NCBI RefSeq assembly: GCF_024158715.1
Contig: NZ_JAMZBC010000004.1
Location: 1 to 53,446 of the forward strand
Origin: Halomonas sp. 707D7
GTDB lineage: Bacteria > Pseudomonadota > Gammaproteobacteria > Pseudomonadales > Halomonadaceae
Direction: 5' to 3'
DNA: 53,446 bases
Made by a program: the position numbers and the translations under genes. The notes beneath the pieces are model-generated. The model was not told the DNA's origin. It searched no databases and saw only the letters and a list, made by a program, of their open reading frames with translations. This document shows positions 43,798-52,358 of the stretch, in pieces. The first letter of the stretch is position 1, and every line of letters begins with the position of its first letter.

Positions 43798-44852
43798 GGT
43801 GCCTCGTCGCCCTGATGGGCGGCGTGGGCAATCAGCGTATGCAGGTAGTCGAGCTTGTCGCGCACCGGCGCGGCAAGCACCGCAGGTGCCAGGTCGAGAA
43901 GCCCCATGTCGCGGTTGAGCTCGTTCACCGCCAGCCCCACCTGGTGATAGGCGGCCAGCATGCCATCGAGGGTGCCGTCGTACTCGGCGCGTGAAATGCC
44001 CATGTGCAGCGCGGTGTCCAGCACCGCCACCATGTCGAGATAGAACGCGAAGGTTTCCGCGAAATCCTCCCAGGCGTGCATGGTGGCGTAGGCGGAGATG
44101 TGCCGCTTTGCCCAGTCAAGCGGCGCGCCTTGCTGATAGTACTGCTCCAGGGCCTCGCCGTAGGTGGGGTTTTCATGATCGCCGAACACCGCCTTGCAGG
44201 CTGCCTCGTCCTGATCCTTGACCAGCAGGTCCCAGTAGTAGTGGCCCACCTCGTGGCGAAAGTGGCCGATCAGCGTGCGGTGGGACTCGTTCATGTCGAC
44301 CCGCAGGCGCTCGCGCTCGACCGTGTCCGCCTCCTTGACGTTGATGGTGATGTGGCCTGCAGCGTGGCCTGTGTAGACCTTCTGCTGGCCGACCGAGCGC
44401 CAGAGCCCCTGGTCCGGCAGGGCGTCGGCCATGAACGAGAAGCTCAGCGGAAGAGCGGCGCCATCCTCCGGGGCGGCGTGGGGAAGCTTGAGCAGATCCA
44501 GGGTGTAGAACAGCCGCCGCTTGGCGGCTTCCAGCGCCGCCCAGCGCTCGCGGTTGCCCTCGATGGAGAGATCCGGGATCACCGCATTGTGCCGGCAGCA
44601 GTCGCACAGCGCATCCACGCCCTGCTCGAGCGGCACCATGCGGTTGCAGACGTTCTCCACTGCATAGTTGCGACACTTCTCGAGCAGCGCGCCGCACTCG
44701 CTGCGCGCGCAGCGGTAGCCGCCTTGCTCCAGCGGCTCGAGCGCGACGATGGCGTCGCAGCTCGGACACCAGCCCACCTCGGCCTCACAGGAGAGGCAGA
44801 CGGTGTTCTCGAAGAACAGCGGATTGGCGCAGCGGCAGCTGAAGGTCTGCAT
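43764..44852 (-). CDS. Zinc-ribbon/zincin metallopeptidase-like protein (COG4307 type)
   Basis: 362 aa. The first 90 residues hold many Cys pairs (C6/C8, C19/C22, C29/C32, C48/C53, C83/C85/C86), consistent with several zinc ribbons. The second part has HEVGH at 200-204 (HExxH zincin) followed by YYWDLL, then Glu-rich helices typical of the putative zinc-binding peptidase family. Its position at the tail of the ATP-grasp/Alpha-E arm suggests a role in the same system, such as trimming or removing a product. GAGGAAGCCTC precedes the ATG. Confidence 0.85.
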   Translation of the reverse strand: MQTFSCRCANPLFFENTVCLSCEAEVGWCPSCDAIVALEPLEQGGYRCARSECGALLEKCRNYAVENVCNRMVPLEQGVDALCDCCRHNAVIPDLSIEGNRERWAALEAAKRRLFYTLDLLKLPHAAPEDGAALPLSFSFMADALPDQGLWRSVGQQKVYTGHAAGHITINVKEADTVERERLRVDMNESHRTLIGHFRHEVGHYYWDLLVKDQDEAACKAVFGDHENPTYGEALEQYYQQGAPLDWAKRHISAYATMHAWEDFAETFAFYLDMVAVLDTALHMGISRAEYDGTLDGMLAAYHQVGLAVNELNRDMGLLDLAPAVLAAPVRDKLDYLHTLIAHAAHQGDEAPQSPSSSTPKP

Positions 44853-44979
44853 GAGGCTTCCTCGTGGCGAAATCTCTCGATGGATAAGGCCGCGCCTGTG
44901 GGACGTGTCGGCGCATCCTTCGCAGCATAGTCAGGCGCGCCGGGTATGGAAACGGCTATTTTAAAGCTCGCTGGGTCGA

Positions 44980-44995
44980 TTGACGTTTACGTCAA
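44980..44995 (+). promoter_or_regulatory. MerR/LiuR-like operator within the mmsA promoter
   Basis: TTGACGT and ACGTCAA form a perfect 7+2+7 palindrome. Its left end doubles as a -35 box (TTGACG, 44980-44985); TATATC at 45004-45009 is a fair -10 after an 18-base spacer. A dyad inside a lengthened spacer is the MerR-family layout. The surrounding gene-free stretch (44853-45156) holds nothing else I can identify. Confidence 0.55.
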
Positions 44996-45156
44996 CTTGT
45001 TGCTATATCTTGAGCGTCCGGGCGCTCGGAAAAGCGGCAAACAACCTAGACAACGCCGCAGGAGCGCTTTTCTCGAAGCGATGACACTCTCGAAGTGACA
45101 GCAATCTCGACGCAATAAAAATCTCAAAGCAATAACAACGTACCAGGAGAGACGCC

Positions 45157-46656
45157 GTGGCCGTGCGCGACATTCCCCTTTTCATCGACGGCAAGCCCGT
45201 CGCCTCCCGAACCGATCAGTGGCGTGACGTGGTGAATCCCGCGACCCAGGAGGTCGTCGCCCGGGTGCCGATGTGCCCCGCCGACGAGGTCGAGCGCGCC
45301 ATCGAAAGCGCCCGGCAGGCGTTTGGCGAGTGGCGCAAGACGCCGCTCAACAAGCGCATGCGCATCATGATGAAGCTCGCCGCCTTGATCCGCGAGCACA
45401 CCGGGGAGCTCGCCGCGCTGATCACCGAGGAGCACGGCAAGACCTTGCCGGACGCCGAGGGCGAGGTCGGCCGCGGGCTCGAGGTCGTGGAGCACGCCTG
45501 CTCGATCACCTCGCTGCAGCTCGGTGAAGTGGCCGAGAACGCGGCAAGCGAGGTCGACGTCTACACCCTGCATCAGCCGCTCGGCGTGGGCGCGGGCATC
45601 ACCGCCTTCAACTTCCCGATCATGCTGCCGTGCTTCATGTTTCCGCTGGCGATCGCCACCGGCAACACCTTCGTGCTCAAGCCCTCGGAGCAGGACCCGA
45701 GCTCGACCATGCGCCTGGTCGAGCTCGCCCACGAGGCCGGCGTGCCGCCGGGCGTGCTCAACGTGGTCCACGGCGGGCCGGAGGTGGCCAACCAGCTCGC
45801 CGACGACACCCGTATCAAGGCGCTGTCGTTCATCGGCTCCTCCCGCGTCGGGGCGCTCTTGTACGAACGGGCCGCGAAAGCGGGCAAGCGCATGCAGGCG
45901 ATGATGGGGGCCAAGAACCACTGCGTGGTGATGCCGGACGCCAACAGGAGCCAGGCGATCAATAGCCTGCTGGGCTCCGCCTTCGGCGCGGCGGGCCAGC
46001 GCTGCATGGCCAACTCCGTGGTGGTGCTGGTGGGCGAGGCGCGGGCGTGGCTGGACGAGCTGGTCGAGGGCGCACGCGGCATGCGCGCCGGTTCCGGCAC
46101 CCAGCGCGAGGCGGATCTCGGCCCGCTGGTGTCGCCCCAGGCGAAGGCGCGGGTCGAAGGGCTGATTGCCCAGGGCGAGCGCGAAGGCGCGACGCTTGAA
46201 CTCGATGGGCGCGGCTATCAGGTGGAGGGTTATTCTGAAGGCAACTTCGTCGGCCCGACACTGTTCTCCAACGTCACCGCCGAGATGCAGATCTACCGGG
46301 AGGAGATCTTCGGCCCGGTGCTGTGCGTGGTCAACGTGGCGAGCCTCGACGAGGCGATCGCCTTCATCAACGCCAACCCCAACGGCAACGGCACCTCGAT
46401 CTTCACCAGTTCCGGCTGGGTGGCCCGGCGCTTCGAGACCGACATCGACGTCGGCCAGATCGGCATCAACGTGCCGATTCCGGTGCCGGTGGCGTACTTC
46501 AGCTTCACCGGCTCGCGGGGTTCGAAACTCGGCGATCTCGGCCCCAACGGCAAGCAGGCGATCGCCTTCTGGACCCAGACCAAGACCGTGACCGCCCGCT
46601 GGTTCGCGCCGGAGAACGTCTCCGGCGGCATCAACAGCACGATTTCGCTGGGCTGA
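45157..46656 (+). CDS. mmsA: CoA-acylating methylmalonate-semialdehyde dehydrogenase
   Basis: 499 aa. It converts methylmalonate or malonate semialdehyde to propionyl-CoA or acetyl-CoA with NAD+ in valine and inositol breakdown. Aldehyde dehydrogenase core with Asn152 (TAFNFPIML) and nucleophile Cys283 ([10 protein letters not shown]). In place of the general-base Glu motif it has [12 protein letters not shown], as CoA-acylating members do. The start is GTG at 45157 with AGGAGAG upstream. No mmsB or other valine genes are adjacent, so it stands as a single unit behind its own operator-like promoter. Confidence 0.93.
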   Translation: MAVRDIPLFIDGKPVASRTDQWRDVVNPATQEVVARVPMCPADEVERAIESARQAFGEWRKTPLNKRMRIMMKLAALIREHTGELAALITEEHGKTLPDAEGEVGRGLEVVEHACSITSLQLGEVAENAASEVDVYTLHQPLGVGAGITAFNFPIMLPCFMFPLAIATGNTFVLKPSEQDPSSTMRLVELAHEAGVPPGVLNVVHGGPEVANQLADDTRIKALSFIGSSRVGALLYERAAKAGKRMQAMMGAKNHCVVMPDANRSQAINSLLGSAFGAAGQRCMANSVVVLVGEARAWLDELVEGARGMRAGSGTQREADLGPLVSPQAKARVEGLIAQGEREGATLELDGRGYQVEGYSEGNFVGPTLFSNVTAEMQIYREEIFGPVLCVVNVASLDEAIAFINANPNGNGTSIFTSSGWVARRFETDIDVGQIGINVPIPVPVAYFSFTGSRGSKLGDLGPNGKQAIAFWTQTKTVTARWFAPENVSGGINSTISLG

Positions 46657-46666
46657 GCCCTGCGGG

Positions 46667-47356
46667 TCAGGCGTCGAGCAGCGGCAGGCTCTGTTCAAAA
46701 AGACGCTCGATGGGACCGAGCTGGCTTTCGTGAAGCACCAGGAGCGTGGAGAGATCGCCCGCGTGGCCGCTCGGCGGCACCAGCAGGGCGAACTCGCCCT
46801 CCTCGAGATGGAACTCGTGGATCTCGCGCGGGCCGAGCGGCGTCTCGCACAGCGAGCAGCGGTAGGGCTCGTCCTCGCCGTACACCAGGCGGTGGTACAT
46901 CTTGAACAGCGTATAGAGCGCAAGCCCGCCCTCGAAGGCGGGCCAGCGCGCAGGCGACGCCGCGACCTCGGCGCTCACCGTCGCGCCCTCGGCCTGGGCC
47001 TCGGCAATGGCCTCGGCCAGAGGGGCGGCCAGGATGGCGCCATTGTCGGCGGGCAGCGGGGCATTGCCGCGCACCGCCCGGTCGAAGTCGCTCACCGCGG
47101 CGCGAAAGTCCTCGAGTGACGCCAGCGGGTAGTCGACGTGCTCGAGCTCCTCCGGGACGAAACTGCCGTTCTGCCAGCCGTGAATCACGCGTAGCGTCAC
47201 CCGGCCGCGCATCATCGGACGGGCCAGCAGCATGTAGAGCACTACCTTGAGATGCAGCTCGCGCTCCGGGGTGCTCTTGTCGAAGGCGTGATAGGGGGCG
47301 GCGAACAGCCGGTGCAGGCGCCCCTGAATGTGTTCCTTGGCCTCGATGACGGACAT
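46667..47356 (-). CDS. Hypothetical protein with a CxxC motif
   Basis: 229 aa. I do not recognise a family. The N-terminal half is helical (EHIQGRLHRLFAAPYHAFDK; ELHLKVVLYMLLARPMMRG). An Ala-rich stretch is near 107-137, and a single CSLC (Cys167/Cys170) is followed by ETPLGPREIHEFHLEEGEFA, perhaps half of a zinc site completed by His or by dimerisation. No signal peptide. AAGGAA lies 7 bases before the ATG. It converges on mmsA with a 10-base gap. Confidence 0.6.
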   Translation of the reverse strand: MSVIEAKEHIQGRLHRLFAAPYHAFDKSTPERELHLKVVLYMLLARPMMRGRVTLRVIHGWQNGSFVPEELEHVDYPLASLEDFRAAVSDFDRAVRGNAPLPADNGAILAAPLAEAIAEAQAEGATVSAEVAASPARWPAFEGGLALYTLFKMYHRLVYGEDEPYRCSLCETPLGPREIHEFHLEEGEFALLVPPSGHAGDLSTLLVLHESQLGPIERLFEQSLPLLDA

Positions 47357-47521
47357 GACGGGTTCCTTTGCAGCATCGTCTAATCTAAAAGTACGGCTTT
47401 TTCATCGCGCTGGCACTCATTATTATTCACTTCCCCGCCCTTGCGCCGCGCCTTAGGCTAGAGCCCTTCGACGGCTGCGTGCCGACCCCGATTTCCCGAC
47501 GTTTTACAAGGATGCGAAACG

Positions 47522-48490
47522 ATGATCCGCAGCATGCTGACCACGCCCGATGGCCAGGTTCGAATCGGCGGCGCCGAGCTTTTCGAGCAGTGGCAAAAGG
47601 ACCCGCAGGGTCATCTCTGGCTCGACCTGCAGGCCGAGCCCCAGGAGGTGGAGCGCGGCTTTCTAGAGGGTTTGAAGTGCCACCCGCTGGCCATCCAGGA
47701 TGCCCACAAGGAGCGCCATCCGCCCAAGATCGAGGAGTTCGACAACCACACCCTGATCATCTATCGCGGCATCTCGTCCTTCGATGCCGAGCTCAATTAC
47801 GTGCCCCAGCAGGTCTCGTTCTTCGTCGGCGAGCGCTTTCTGGTGACGCTGCACCCGGGCGAGGCGATGAGCATCGAGCGGCTGTTCAATGCCCAGGGTC
47901 AGGCGCTTTTGGCGCAGTCGCCGGAGCGGGTGGCGCTGCGCGTCATGTACATCTCCGCCGGGTTCTACAGCGACAGCCTCCTCGAATTCGAGACCGCGCT
48001 GAGCGATCTCGAGGACGAGTTCCAGGACAACGGCAACGATGTGCTGATGCGCCAGCTCACCCTCTACCGATCGCGGCTGGTCAAGATGCGGCGAATATTC
48101 AGCTACCACAAGGGCATCACCCAGGAGCTCACCGCCTACGACTACGAGCACCTGCCGCGGGATCAAAGCGAGACCCTGCACGCGATCAACGACGTCGCCG
48201 AACGCTTCGAGCGACTCTACAGCCTGACCCAGATGTACTACGACATCTGCGGCGACCTGATCAACGGCTACATCTCGATCTCCTCGCACCAGCTCAACAT
48301 CACCATGCGCGTGCTGACGGTGATCACCGCGATCTTCGTGCCATTGACCTTCATCGCCGGCATCTACGGGATGAACTTCGAGAACATGCCGGAGCTCGGC
48401 TGGCGCTACGGCTACTTCTTCGTGTGGGCGCTGATGCTGTCGATCGCCGGCGCGCTGATCTGGTACTTCCGGCGCAAGAAGTGGTTTTGA
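47522..48490 (+). CDS. CorA-family divalent cation transporter
   Basis: 322 aa. A soluble N-terminal domain and long helices (about 150-255) lead to two C-terminal membrane helices (about 262-281 and 297-315) joined by the selectivity loop YGMNFENMPEL (GMN at 283-285). The family passes Mg2+, Co2+ or Ni2+; ZntB-type members carry Zn2+. Here the loop MNFENMPEL fits the Mg2+-type CorA. The basic tail FRRKKWF is typical. It is monocistronic as far as visible. Confidence 0.93.
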   Translation: MIRSMLTTPDGQVRIGGAELFEQWQKDPQGHLWLDLQAEPQEVERGFLEGLKCHPLAIQDAHKERHPPKIEEFDNHTLIIYRGISSFDAELNYVPQQVSFFVGERFLVTLHPGEAMSIERLFNAQGQALLAQSPERVALRVMYISAGFYSDSLLEFETALSDLEDEFQDNGNDVLMRQLTLYRSRLVKMRRIFSYHKGITQELTAYDYEHLPRDQSETLHAINDVAERFERLYSLTQMYYDICGDLINGYISISSHQLNITMRVLTVITAIFVPLTFIAGIYGMNFENMPELGWRYGYFFVWALMLSIAGALIWYFRRKKWF

Positions 48491-48580
48491 GTCGTCACCG
48501 CGCGCGAGGGGGATGGAGAACGCGCTGAAGTTTGATAGGGTCTTGCAAACCCACGCAGAACCCGACGAAGGAGAACTTCG

Positions 48581-49744
48581 ATGGCCGACGCGCACTTCCC
48601 CGTTCCCGCCACCATGGCCGCCATGCGGTTGACCGGCCACGGCGGCATCGACAAGCTCGAGTACCGCGAGGATGTCGCCACCCCCACGCCGGGCCCCGGC
48701 GAAGTGCTGGTGAAGGTCACTGCCACGGCGAAGAACAACACCGACCGCAAGGCCCGCGAAGGGCTCTACCCGACCAAGGGGCGTGAAGAGGTGACGTCGT
48801 TCGCCATGGGCGGCGCGCCCACGCTGACGTTCCCGCGCATCCAGGGCGCGGACATCGCCGGGCGCGTGGTGGCGGTGGGCGAGGGCGTCGACGCCGCGCG
48901 CATTGGCGAGCGCGGGCTTCTGGATTTCAACCTCTACCCGGATGCGCGCGCCGATATCAACCTCGCCCCGGACTACTACGGCCACGGCGCCGACGGCGGC
49001 TTCGCCGAGTACGTCGCGCTGCCTTCCGAGCAGTTTCATCACATCCCCAACCCCGATCTTGGCGACGCCGAGCTCGCTTCGATGGGCATGTGCTCCTATC
49101 AGACGGCGTATCACATGATGACCGCCGCCGGCGTGAAGGCTGGCGAACGGGTGCTGGTCAGCGGCGCCAGCGGCGGCGTGGGCACCGCGCTGATCCAGCT
49201 CTGCCGCGTGATCGGCGCGATCCCCTACGCGGTGAGCCAGCCGGACAAGGCGGAGGCACTTCTGGCGCTCGGCGCCGAGGCGGTGATCGACCGGGGCGAT
49301 CTCGATACCTTCGTTGCCCGCGTGCTCGAGGCCACCGGCGGCGCGCCGATCGACGCGGTGATGGATCTGGTCGGCGGGGCGATGACCGATCTTTTCATCG
49401 ACACCATGATCGCGGACATGAGCGCGCGCGAAACCTACCCGCGGCTTTCCATCGCCGGGGCCAGCGGCGGCAACGTCAGCGAGATCATGTGGACGCGCAT
49501 CTACCTCTACCAGGTGCAGATCTTCGGCGTCTCCCACGGCACCCGCGAGGAGGCCGCGCAGCTGATGGCCTGGATCCGGGAAGGCAGGCTTTCGCCGGTG
49601 CTGCACGCGACCTTCAAGCTCTCGCAGCTGCACGAGGCGGAGCGCTACTTCGTCAGCCGGGGCAGCGATTATCTGGGCAAGATCGTCATCGTGCCGGACG
49701 CTGAGTGGCAGACCCACGGCGCGCCCTTCGCGCTTGCCCGCTGA
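48581..49744 (+). CDS. Medium-chain reductase/dehydrogenase (quinone-oxidoreductase-like)
   Basis: 387 aa MDR superfamily protein. GroES-like N-terminal half with GEVLVKVTATAKNNTDRKAR and IQGADIAGRVVAVGEGV. The nucleotide-binding half has ERVLVSGASGGVGTALIQL (GxxGGVG). The cysteines that bind zinc in alcohol dehydrogenases are absent, so it is a zinc-independent NADPH-dependent reductase type. Substrate unknown. GGAGAACTTCG precedes the ATG. The next gene, a proline-racemase relative, starts 42 bases later and may be in the same operon. Confidence 0.87.
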   Translation: MADAHFPVPATMAAMRLTGHGGIDKLEYREDVATPTPGPGEVLVKVTATAKNNTDRKAREGLYPTKGREEVTSFAMGGAPTLTFPRIQGADIAGRVVAVGEGVDAARIGERGLLDFNLYPDARADINLAPDYYGHGADGGFAEYVALPSEQFHHIPNPDLGDAELASMGMCSYQTAYHMMTAAGVKAGERVLVSGASGGVGTALIQLCRVIGAIPYAVSQPDKAEALLALGAEAVIDRGDLDTFVARVLEATGGAPIDAVMDLVGGAMTDLFIDTMIADMSARETYPRLSIAGASGGNVSEIMWTRIYLYQVQIFGVSHGTREEAAQLMAWIREGRLSPVLHATFKLSQLHEAERYFVSRGSDYLGKIVIVPDAEWQTHGAPFALAR

Positions 49745-49786
49745 GCTTCCCCATTGCCGTGTCTTCGATTCGAACGAGGAGTCGCC

Positions 49787-50845
49787 TTGTTGAACACTCG
49801 CCATAGCATCCAGTTGATGGACACCCACGCCGGCGGCGACGTCAGCCGCATCGTCACCGCCGGCATCGACGCGCTGCCCGGCGCCACGGTGCGCGCGCAG
49901 ATGGAGTACCTGCGCGACGACGCCGACGGCCTGCGCCGGCTGCTGCTCGAGGAGCCCTACGGCATTCCCGAGATGTCGGTGGATTTGCTGGTACCGCCGA
50001 CCCACCCGGAAGCAGTGGCGGGCTACATCATCATGGAAGTGATGGGCTACCCGATCTATTCCGGCTCGAACACGCTGTGTACCGCCACGGCGGTGCTCGA
50101 ACTGGGACTGGTGCCCAAACGCGAAGGCCTTCAGCGCTTCAAGCTCGAGGCTCCGGCGGGGCTGGTTCAGATCGAGGCACGGGTACACGACGGGGTGGTC
50201 GAGTCGGTGACCTGCGAGGGGCTACCCAGCTACATCGACACCTACCGCGATAGCCTCATGGTGCCGGGCGTGGGCGAGGTGACCTACTCGATCGCCTACA
50301 GCGGCGGCTTCTACGCCCTGGTCGACGCCGAGGCGCTCGGCTTCAAGCTGACCCTCGACGAGGAGGCCGAGCTCGCCGCCTGCGCCTACAGGATCGTCGA
50401 GGCGATCAAGGCCAAGCGCGGCTTTTCCCACTACACCCTGGGCGACGTGGGGCCGCTGCCGTTTCTGCACTTCATGGGGCCGGAAGAGGCGGTGGGCGAG
50501 GGCTATACCCGTTCGCGTTCGGCCACCTACGTCCACCCCGGCGTGATCTGTCGCAGCACCACCGGCACCGGCACCTCGGCGCGGCTTGCGCTGATGAAGT
50601 ATGAAGGGCGCCTCGAGATCGGTGACAAGCTCGAAACCGTGTCGCTGCGCGAGACCGGGTTCATCGGCACCTTCACCGGCACCCACCGGGAAGGCGCCTA
50701 CCAGGTGGTCGAGAACACCATCACCGGGCGCAGCTACGTGCTCGCCGAGTCGACGATCGTGATCAACTGCGAGGACCCGATGGTGCGCTGCGGCGAGCTG
50801 CACCACATCCTGAGCGACCGGCACCGGGACGCCGACTCCGGTTAG
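49787..50845 (+). CDS. Proline-racemase superfamily protein with Ser/Thr at the catalytic positions
   Basis: 352 aa from a TTG start. GAGGAG lies 5 bases upstream; the first ATG, at 49817, would remove the beginning of the conserved LMDTHAGGD motif. Fold signatures are clear: GYIIMEVMGYPIYSGSNT and CRSTTGTGTSARLALM. The position of the first catalytic Cys (MCGH in racemases) is Ser92 (YSGS), and the second (PCGTGTSA) is Thr259 (TTGTGTSA). Cys/Thr pairs mark trans-3-hydroxyproline dehydratases; Ser/Thr is unfamiliar to me, so activity cannot be assigned. The stop interlocks with arfB. Confidence 0.85.
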   Translation: MLNTRHSIQLMDTHAGGDVSRIVTAGIDALPGATVRAQMEYLRDDADGLRRLLLEEPYGIPEMSVDLLVPPTHPEAVAGYIIMEVMGYPIYSGSNTLCTATAVLELGLVPKREGLQRFKLEAPAGLVQIEARVHDGVVESVTCEGLPSYIDTYRDSLMVPGVGEVTYSIAYSGGFYALVDAEALGFKLTLDEEAELAACAYRIVEAIKAKRGFSHYTLGDVGPLPFLHFMGPEEAVGEGYTRSRSATYVHPGVICRSTTGTGTSARLALMKYEGRLEIGDKLETVSLRETGFIGTFTGTHREGAYQVVENTITGRSYVLAESTIVINCEDPMVRCGELHHILSDRHRDADSG

Positions 50846-51255
50846 GGCGAGACCTTGCCGCGCAGCGACTTGATCGCTCCCTTGCGAGTCTTGTCGTCCA
50901 CCCGGCGGCGCTTGGCGCCCTTGCTGGGCTTCGTGGGGCGGCGCACCTTGCGCGGCTTGACCGCCTCCTTGATCAGCGCCTTGAGCCGCGCCAGGGCGTC
51001 CTCGCGATTGAGTTCGAGAGTGCGGTGGCTCTGGGCTTTGATGATGATCACCCCCTCCTTGGTGATGCGCTGATCCGACAGCGCCAGCAGCCGCTCCTTG
51101 TAGAAGCGTGGCAGCGTCGAGCGCTGGATGTCGAAGCGCAGGTGCACCGCCGAGGCGACCTTGTTGACGTTCTGCCCGCCGGCGCCCTGGGCGCGAATCT
51201 GGTGGATGTCGATCTCCCACTCCGCCAGGGTCACGTTGCTTGAAAGCGTCAGCAT
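50842..51255 (-). CDS. arfB: Alternative ribosome-rescue factor ArfB (peptidyl-tRNA hydrolase, YaeJ)
   Basis: 137 aa. The release-factor GGQ motif is at 26-28 (GAGGQNVNKV). The C-terminal tail is strongly basic (KPRKVRRPTKPSKGAKRRRV), which in this family enters the empty mRNA channel of stalled ribosomes. It hydrolyses peptidyl-tRNA there. The N-terminus WEIDIHQIRAQGAGG is family-typical. AAGGAG precedes the ATG, only 11 bases after the stop of the hydroxyacid dehydrogenase gene, so they are co-transcribed. The stop interlocks with the convergent gene (TTAG). Confidence 0.94.
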   Translation of the reverse strand: MLTLSSNVTLAEWEIDIHQIRAQGAGGQNVNKVASAVHLRFDIQRSTLPRFYKERLLALSDQRITKEGVIIIKAQSHRTLELNREDALARLKALIKEAVKPRKVRRPTKPSKGAKRRRVDDKTRKGAIKSLRGKVSP

Positions 51256-51266
51256 GTCGGCTCCTT

Positions 51267-52214
51267 CTAGCCTGCCAGGTTGGTGATCGACTCGCCGTCG
51301 AGAAAGGCGCGCAGGTTGGCGAAGGCGTCCCCGAAGTAGAGCTCGAAGCTATCCTTCTCCACGTAGCCCAGGTGCGGCGTGGCAATGACGTTGGGAAGCG
51401 CGAGCAGCGGATGCTCGGTCACCGGCTCCACATCGAACACGTCCACCGCCGCGCGGCCCGGGCGGCCCTGTTTTAATGCGGCTTCGAGTGCGCCTGGTTC
51501 GATCAGCCCGGCGCGGCTGGTGTTGACGATCAAGGCGTCTGGCTTCATGCGCGCCAGGTGCGACGACGTGACGATGCCTTGGGTCTTGTCGTTCAGGCGC
51601 AGGTGCAGGGTGAGCACGTCGGCGCGCTCGAAAAGCTCCTGCTGGTTCTGCACTACCCCAAGGCCGTCGGCGATGGCGCGCTCGCGGCTGCCCGCGCGGC
51701 CCCATACCAGCACCTTCATGCCGAAGGCCTGGGCGTAGCGCCCGACCACGCTGCCGATGCGCCCGTAGCCGAAGATGCCGAGCGTACGCCCCTTGAGTCC
51801 GGTGCCGAGCGTACGCTGCCAGCGCCCGGCCTTCAGGTTCTCCACCTCCTCGGGGAGGTGGCGCATCGCTGCCAGTACCAGCGCCCAGGTCAGCTCCGCG
51901 GCGGCGTCCGGCGAGCCCTTGCCGGTCATCACCGTCACGCCGTGGCGCTTGCAGGCGGCAAGATCCACATGCGCCGCGCCGCCGCCGGTCTGGCTGATCA
52001 CCTTGAGCCTCGGCAGGCGCTCGAGCAGCGCGGCGGTGATCGGGGTGCGCTCGCGAATCAGCACCAGGGCGTCGGCGTCCTTGAAGCGCTCGACCTGGGC
52101 ATCGAGCTCGGTCACGGTGTCGTTGTAGATCGTCACCGCGAGGCCCTCGAGCGTTGCGAAGGCGTCGAGGTAGCGAACGCAGTCCTGGTAATCATCGAGA
52201 ATGACGATGTGCAC
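51267..52214 (-). CDS. D-2-hydroxyacid dehydrogenase family protein
   Basis: 315 aa from a GTG start, with AAGGAG 6 bases upstream. Rossmann motif GIFGYGRIG (146-154) and the catalytic set Arg234 (NTSRAGL), Glu263 (FDVEP) and His281 (TPHLGYV) are all present, so it is probably an active NAD(P)-dependent reductase of a 2-oxoacid. The substrate is unknown; the group includes glyoxylate, pyruvate and phosphoglycerate enzymes. It is upstream of arfB in the same operon. Confidence 0.9.
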   Translation of the reverse strand: MHIVILDDYQDCVRYLDAFATLEGLAVTIYNDTVTELDAQVERFKDADALVLIRERTPITAALLERLPRLKVISQTGGGAAHVDLAACKRHGVTVMTGKGSPDAAAELTWALVLAAMRHLPEEVENLKAGRWQRTLGTGLKGRTLGIFGYGRIGSVVGRYAQAFGMKVLVWGRAGSRERAIADGLGVVQNQQELFERADVLTLHLRLNDKTQGIVTSSHLARMKPDALIVNTSRAGLIEPGALEAALKQGRPGRAAVDVFDVEPVTEHPLLALPNVIATPHLGYVEKDSFELYFGDAFANLRAFLDGESITNLAG

Positions 52215-52358
52215 GGGCGTCTCCTTTCGGTGCGGGCGAGTCCATGAGTCTCTGGACCTTCATTAAAGCACACGCCGCAAGCGCCGTTGAATGCCGGCAG
52301 GTAAGCTTGGCTATTCTTGAGCCCACGACCATCCAGAGCCCATTCCAGGAGAAGCACC

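Noticed and set aside
47663-50188. An 841-codon open frame on the minus strand across corA, the reductase and the proline-racemase relative
   Set aside because: It runs through three well-supported plus-strand genes and their gaps, and its composition (His, Gly, Val, Asp repeats) is typical of antisense reading.
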